DNA of 64,000 bases. It comes from Nitrososphaerota archaeon. Lineage in GTDB: Archaea > Thermoproteota > Nitrososphaeria > Conexivisphaerales > DTJL01. The position numbers and the translations under genes were made by a program. Position 1 is the first letter of the stretch. Each line of letters begins with the position of its first letter. Below are positions 61,255 to 64,000 of this stretch, piece after piece. Below the pieces are notes generated by a model. It saw only the letters and a list, made by a program, of their open reading frames with translations. It was not told where the DNA came from and ran no database searches. The stretch is from contig JAJPJS010000025.1 in NCBI GenBank assembly GCA_021324115.1, forward strand, positions 386,122-450,121, given 5' to 3'.

Positions 61255-62751
61255 GTGGAAGAGCTCAGGAATCTTGCTGAACTTATTTTGTCGCAAAATA
61301 ACGTTTTGGACAACCCCAGACCGTCTCTTCTCCGGGAAGTTTCAGAGAAGTATTCCATAGAAAACGAATACGGATGCCTGCTTTTTCATTCGAAGGTGGC
61401 GGCCAGGAGCCCCGAAGCAACTGTGGATGACGTAAACAGGGCTGATTCTTCGGTCAGGGAAAGCATACTGAGGGACATTGAAGAAGTAAGAAAACACATC
61501 GAAGGCAGAAAGATGATCAGGGTTGACCGGGGGATAGGAACCAGTGAAAGATTTTCACTCAAGGCTACTGCGCTGGTTTCTGACAGATATCCACACTTGG
61601 CTCTCATGTTCCAGATGAATTACTTTCCCACCAAAGAAGACAGGCATTCAGACATAGTCACAATCGACATTCCTGAATGGCCGAAGAAGGCGATATACGT
61701 CGATCCGAAGGAAAATGTAAACCTGATTCTGGGCACGGATTACTATGGGGAGCTCAAGATGAGTGCATTAAGGCTGGCGATGAATTATGCCAGGGAAAGA
61801 GGTGCTGGTCTGGGCGTACATGCAGGAGGAAAGGTGTTCAGGTTCAGGAAAGATGGGAAATGCATGGAAAAGGGCGCGCTCGTTTTTGGATTGAGCGGAA
61901 CAGGTAAAACCACAATTACCGTATCCGACCATGGAATTTCGGCTCCCGATGAGGTCTCCGTAAGACAGGATGACATCATGATTCTGTTTCGAGATGGTTA
62001 TGCGGCGGGGACAGAAATGAATCTGTACCCCAAAACTGACAGCATAAACACATTACCGGAGTTGAAACATGCTGCGACCCATCGTGATTCCATACTTGAG
62101 AATGTTTCTGTTAAGATGGGAAAGGTGGATTTTGATGACACTTCGTTTAACCCGAACGGAAGGGCGATAGCTCTCCGGAGTCAGATAAAAACCGTCGATG
62201 ACAGGGTGGACATAAAGAAGATCGACTTTCTGTTCTTTCTCACAAGACGGAACGACCTGCCTGTGGCTGGAAGACTGAAGAGTAAGGAGCAGGCAGTGGC
62301 CTACTTTATGCTGGGTGAATCTATCATGACCTCCGCGGGGACTACGAATAAAGAGCTTGTCGGAAAGGCCATCCGTGTCCCCGGCTTCGACCCCTTTATT
62401 ATAGAACCAAAGTGGTTATCCGGAATCAGACTGCTCGAAATACTTGAGCAGGCAGGCGACATAACCGCTTACGTTATAAACACCGGTCACGTTGGCCAAA
62501 GGAAGATTCCTCCCTCGGTCACCAAGGCTGTAGTACTCTCAATTGTAAAGGGCAAGTGTTCTTGGGAGTTCAGCGAGGAACTGAAATATGACATGCTGAA
62601 GAGTGCATCGAATGTAGACATCACAGAGTTTGATCCGAAAAATCAATTTGGAGATAATTATAAAGAAATCATGGACACTCTTTGGGAGGAAAGGAGGAGT
62701 TATTTGTCGAAAGCGTTTCCGGAACTTCAATATTTAACGGCTTACCTGTAG
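61255..62751 (+). CDS. pckA: phosphoenolpyruvate carboxykinase (ATP), archaeal branch
   Basis: A 498-residue protein with a GTG start. ILGTDYYGELKMSALRLAMNYA corresponds to the GTxYAGEMKK region of ATP-type PEPCK, GVHAGGKVF to its HCSAN loop, and GALVFGLSGTGKTTITV is the P-loop; QDDIMILFRDGYAAGTEMNLYPKT fits kinase motif 2. Sequence is clearly diverged from bacterial PckA. Converts oxaloacetate to PEP for gluconeogenesis, which suits the glycogen genes in the window. Possibly co-transcribed with rbcL. Confidence 0.88.
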   Translation: MEELRNLAELILSQNNVLDNPRPSLLREVSEKYSIENEYGCLLFHSKVAARSPEATVDDVNRADSSVRESILRDIEEVRKHIEGRKMIRVDRGIGTSERFSLKATALVSDRYPHLALMFQMNYFPTKEDRHSDIVTIDIPEWPKKAIYVDPKENVNLILGTDYYGELKMSALRLAMNYARERGAGLGVHAGGKVFRFRKDGKCMEKGALVFGLSGTGKTTITVSDHGISAPDEVSVRQDDIMILFRDGYAAGTEMNLYPKTDSINTLPELKHAATHRDSILENVSVKMGKVDFDDTSFNPNGRAIALRSQIKTVDDRVDIKKIDFLFFLTRRNDLPVAGRLKSKEQAVAYFMLGESIMTSAGTTNKELVGKAIRVPGFDPFIIEPKWLSGIRLLEILEQAGDITAYVINTGHVGQRKIPPSVTKAVVLSIVKGKCSWEFSEELKYDMLKSASNVDITEFDPKNQFGDNYKEIMDTLWEERRSYLSKAFPELQYLTAYL

Positions 62752-62924
62752 TTTTCCTGATCGATTTGATTCAGACAGCAAATAGAAAACAACCAATATT
62801 AATTCCAGCGAGATATCAAAAATGCCTTAGGATTCGTGCTTGTAAAATTTATTTTTCTGTGAGTTGATTCATGCTTAAATAGCATGGCCCTTTGAGGCGT
62901 TATGGTAGCCCGGTAGCCCGGTCG

Positions 62925-62941
62925 AGGCTTATGCCGCCGAA
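62925..62941 (+). other. 17-nt intron in the D stem of tRNA-Gln
   Basis: AGGCTTATGCCGCCGAA folds as a small GGC-TTAT-GCC hairpin. Its removal restores G10 and a 4-bp D stem (GTCT/GGAT). The borders are set by the bulges CG^A and AA^T; one or two positions of slack remain. Confidence 0.7.
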
Positions 62942-62969
62942 TCTAGCGGCCAAGGATCCCAGGCTCTGG

Positions 62970-63018
62970 ATCTCCTACTGGAATGGGCTAAGACTCACCT
63001 TCCTGGGTGAGAGGGGAA
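62970..63018 (+). other. 49-nt canonical intron of tRNA-Gln at 37/38
   Basis: It begins ATCTCC and ends GAGGGGAA. The hBHBh' motif is exact: inner helix TCTC/GAGA, central helix CTCT/GGGG, outer helix the anticodon stem. A hairpin CTCACC-TTCCTG-GGTGAG fills its second half. Confidence 0.85.
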
Positions 63019-63056
63019 CCCTGGGGACGAGGGTTCGAATCCTTCCCGGGCTACCA

Positions 63057-63887
63057 AGAAAAGTGTTTGAATCCTACTTTTAATATGCAGACTGCAACAG
63101 TTGATTAATGATGAATTCAACGGCTCAGGGGCCAAGTCGAAAAACCGCTCGTGCGACGCTGTTGAAGTATCCTTCATGGCCGCAGACAAGGGGTTATTGA
63201 AGCAACCCCGACGTGATGGTACACATATGCATGAGTGGTAATGCTTCGGTACTGGCAGAGCACGCAAAACAGATCACCGAGCGGTTGCAGGGTGAAGAGT
63301 TCAGCGACGCCAAGTTTACAATAGCACAGAAAAAGCACATGATGCTGAGAAGTTTTACCTTCATAACTCCATAGATCCGCCCAGATCAGAATTACAGATC
63401 ACAACAGCTCGATGCGACCTGAGAGAAGTATTACCACCTCCGAATTTATTGAAATACTCACGACAATGTTTGAGATAGGCAAAGTTGCAAAACGGGAAAG
63501 GGCCATCATGCTAATAATACTTCAAACAAGACGGACTGCTCGAGGTCTAGCCAGTTGAGCAATAACTATGAGGTAAAATAGCTTTATAAGCCGTTAACAT
63601 GCAGGTCGAGTTGAACTACGATGGCTTCGCTACCACAATGAACCTTGCGTGATAAGAAACCGTATGTCGATACTTTCCTTCTTTGGTAACAGTGGGTTGA
63701 ACGTGCCTTGTTACTACCGTCCATCAAAACCGCCTAAGGCTGGTAAAGTGATATTCAAACTGAAGGGTGGTTCCTCCTCATCTGGAGCGATTGTATTTTA
63801 TAGATCTCTTTTTATTGCGATGAGTTTTTAAGTCCACTGACTTGAGTGTAAATCACTTTATTAAACCACGAATGACGATACGGGTTA
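63057..63887. other. 830-bp stretch with only short ORFs
   Basis: Two short plus-strand frames look slightly protein-like: MSGNASVLAEHAKQITERLQ... (63231-63374) and MRPERSITTSEFIEILTTMFEIGKVAKRERAIMLIILQ... (from about 63413). They could be a frameshifted small gene. GCTTTATAAGCC near 63579-63590 resembles a TATA box. ACTTTATTAAACC at 63855-63867 is the likely TATA box of the pilin-like gene, about 25 nt before its ATG. Confidence 0.4.
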
Positions 63888-64000
63888 ATGATATCAAACA
63901 GACGTAAAGCAGTGTCACCAGTCATAGCCACAGTCATCCTCATCGCTGTCGCTGTCGCCCTTGGCATCGCCGTAGCATTCTGGGCTTCCGGCCTTACATC
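63888..64000 (+). CDS. archaeal pilin/archaellin-like protein, N-terminus only
   Basis: From ATG 63888: MISNRRKAVSPVIATVILIAVAVALGIAVAFWASGLT and then the window ends. A short basic leader, the RRKAVSPVIATVILIAVAVALG class III signal and the following hydrophobic stretch are the hallmark of archaeal type IV pilins and related secreted proteins processed by PibD/FlaK-type peptidase. Whether it is a pilin or another surface protein is decided by the missing part. Confidence 0.8.
   Translation, partial: MISNRRKAVSPVIATVILIAVAVALGIAVAFWASGLT

Larger units (their letters stand above)
62915..63056 (+). tRNA. tRNA-Gln (anticodon CTG) with two introns, CCA encoded
   Basis: Acceptor AGCCCGG (62915-62921) pairs with CCGGGCT (63046-63052), then A73 and CCA. 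The A1-U72 pair is typical of archaeal tRNA-Gln used by GatDE. Removing 62925-62941 (17 nt) and 62970-63018 (49 nt) gives AGCCCGGTCG+TCTAGCGGCCAAGGATC, stem CCAGG, loop CTCTGG+C, stem CCTGG, T arm GAGGG-TTCGAAT-CCTTC: a full cloverleaf. The second intron is at 37/38 with a perfect bulge-helix-bulge (CTCT-GG^A-TCTC against GAGA-GGGG-AA^C). The first is in the D stem, with central helix CGGT/GCCG and bulges CG^A and AA^T. A TATA box (CTTAAATA) lies at about 62874-62881. Confidence 0.88.

Noticed and set aside
62907-62914. First AGCCCGGT copy as the tRNA-Gln 5' end
   Set aside because: It pairs equally well with the acceptor 3' strand, but only the second copy gives a bulge-helix-bulge and a normal D arm after removal of a 17-nt intron.
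1-64000. CRISPR array
   Set aside because: No regularly spaced direct repeats were seen by eye anywhere in the window.

Overview
The window is archaeal. Evidence: archaeal-type prolyl- and glycyl-tRNA synthetases, a GatDE amidotransferase, MptD/MptE pterin enzymes, a HerA/NurA pair, a form III RuBisCO, an archaeal pilin-type leader, TATA boxes about 26 nt before several start codons (leaderless genes), and tRNA introns bounded by bulge-helix-bulge motifs. A Rieske/cytochrome b operon points to membrane electron transport. The two-intron tRNA-Gln and the DUF5752 proteins lean towards Thermoproteota-like lineages, but I cannot fix the phylum from sequence alone.

Layout. 1-15.8 kb: end of a secreted Ig-like protein, two OB-fold/Zn-ribbon (DUF35) proteins, Rieske-cytochrome b-small membrane protein operon, tetrahydropterin cofactor synthesis (DHPS, mptE, mptD), PP-loop enzyme, PepF peptidase, amino-acid permease, ProRS and small membrane proteins. 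15.9-24.2 kb: glycogen cluster (GH15 glucoamylase, sugar nucleotidyltransferase with DUF5752, stand-alone DUF5752, glycogen synthase, branching enzyme). 24.2-27.3 kb: MarR regulator divergent from a dienelactone hydrolase and a 14-TM MFS exporter, with a palindromic operator. 27.3-32.4 kb: a run of minus-strand genes of mostly unknown function (helical protein, membrane zinc-ribbon protein, possible kinase-fold protein, GNAT, small ORF).

32.5-42.75 kb is a decayed accessory island: remnants of DDE, IS607 and TnpB transposition genes, a VapBC pair with a dead toxin, an intact VapBC pair, an AbiE pair whose toxin is cut off next to tRNA-Arg(CCG), an APC permease, a DCC-family protein, a methyltransferase and long stretches without genes.

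42.9-64 kb returns to dense housekeeping: class II aldolase, YbjQ protein, GlyRS, divergent Nramp/MntR with a 20-bp palindrome, DUF92, an HTH regulator, a HerA-NurA operon facing three related two-part winged-helix proteins across a promoter with TTGCGCAA palindromes, gatE/gatD, threonine synthase, TauE-DUF1634, form III RuBisCO preceded by a possible 19-codon leader ORF, an ATP-type PEP carboxykinase, a twice-interrupted tRNA-Gln(CTG), and the start of a pilin-like gene at the right edge.

The best candidates for something undescribed are the HerA/NurA plus three-regulator locus (49.3-53.4 kb), the unknown gene run at 27.3-32.4 kb, the His-to-Lys change at a heme-ligand position in cytochrome b, the 17-nt intron in tRNA-Gln, and the leader ORF of RuBisCO.
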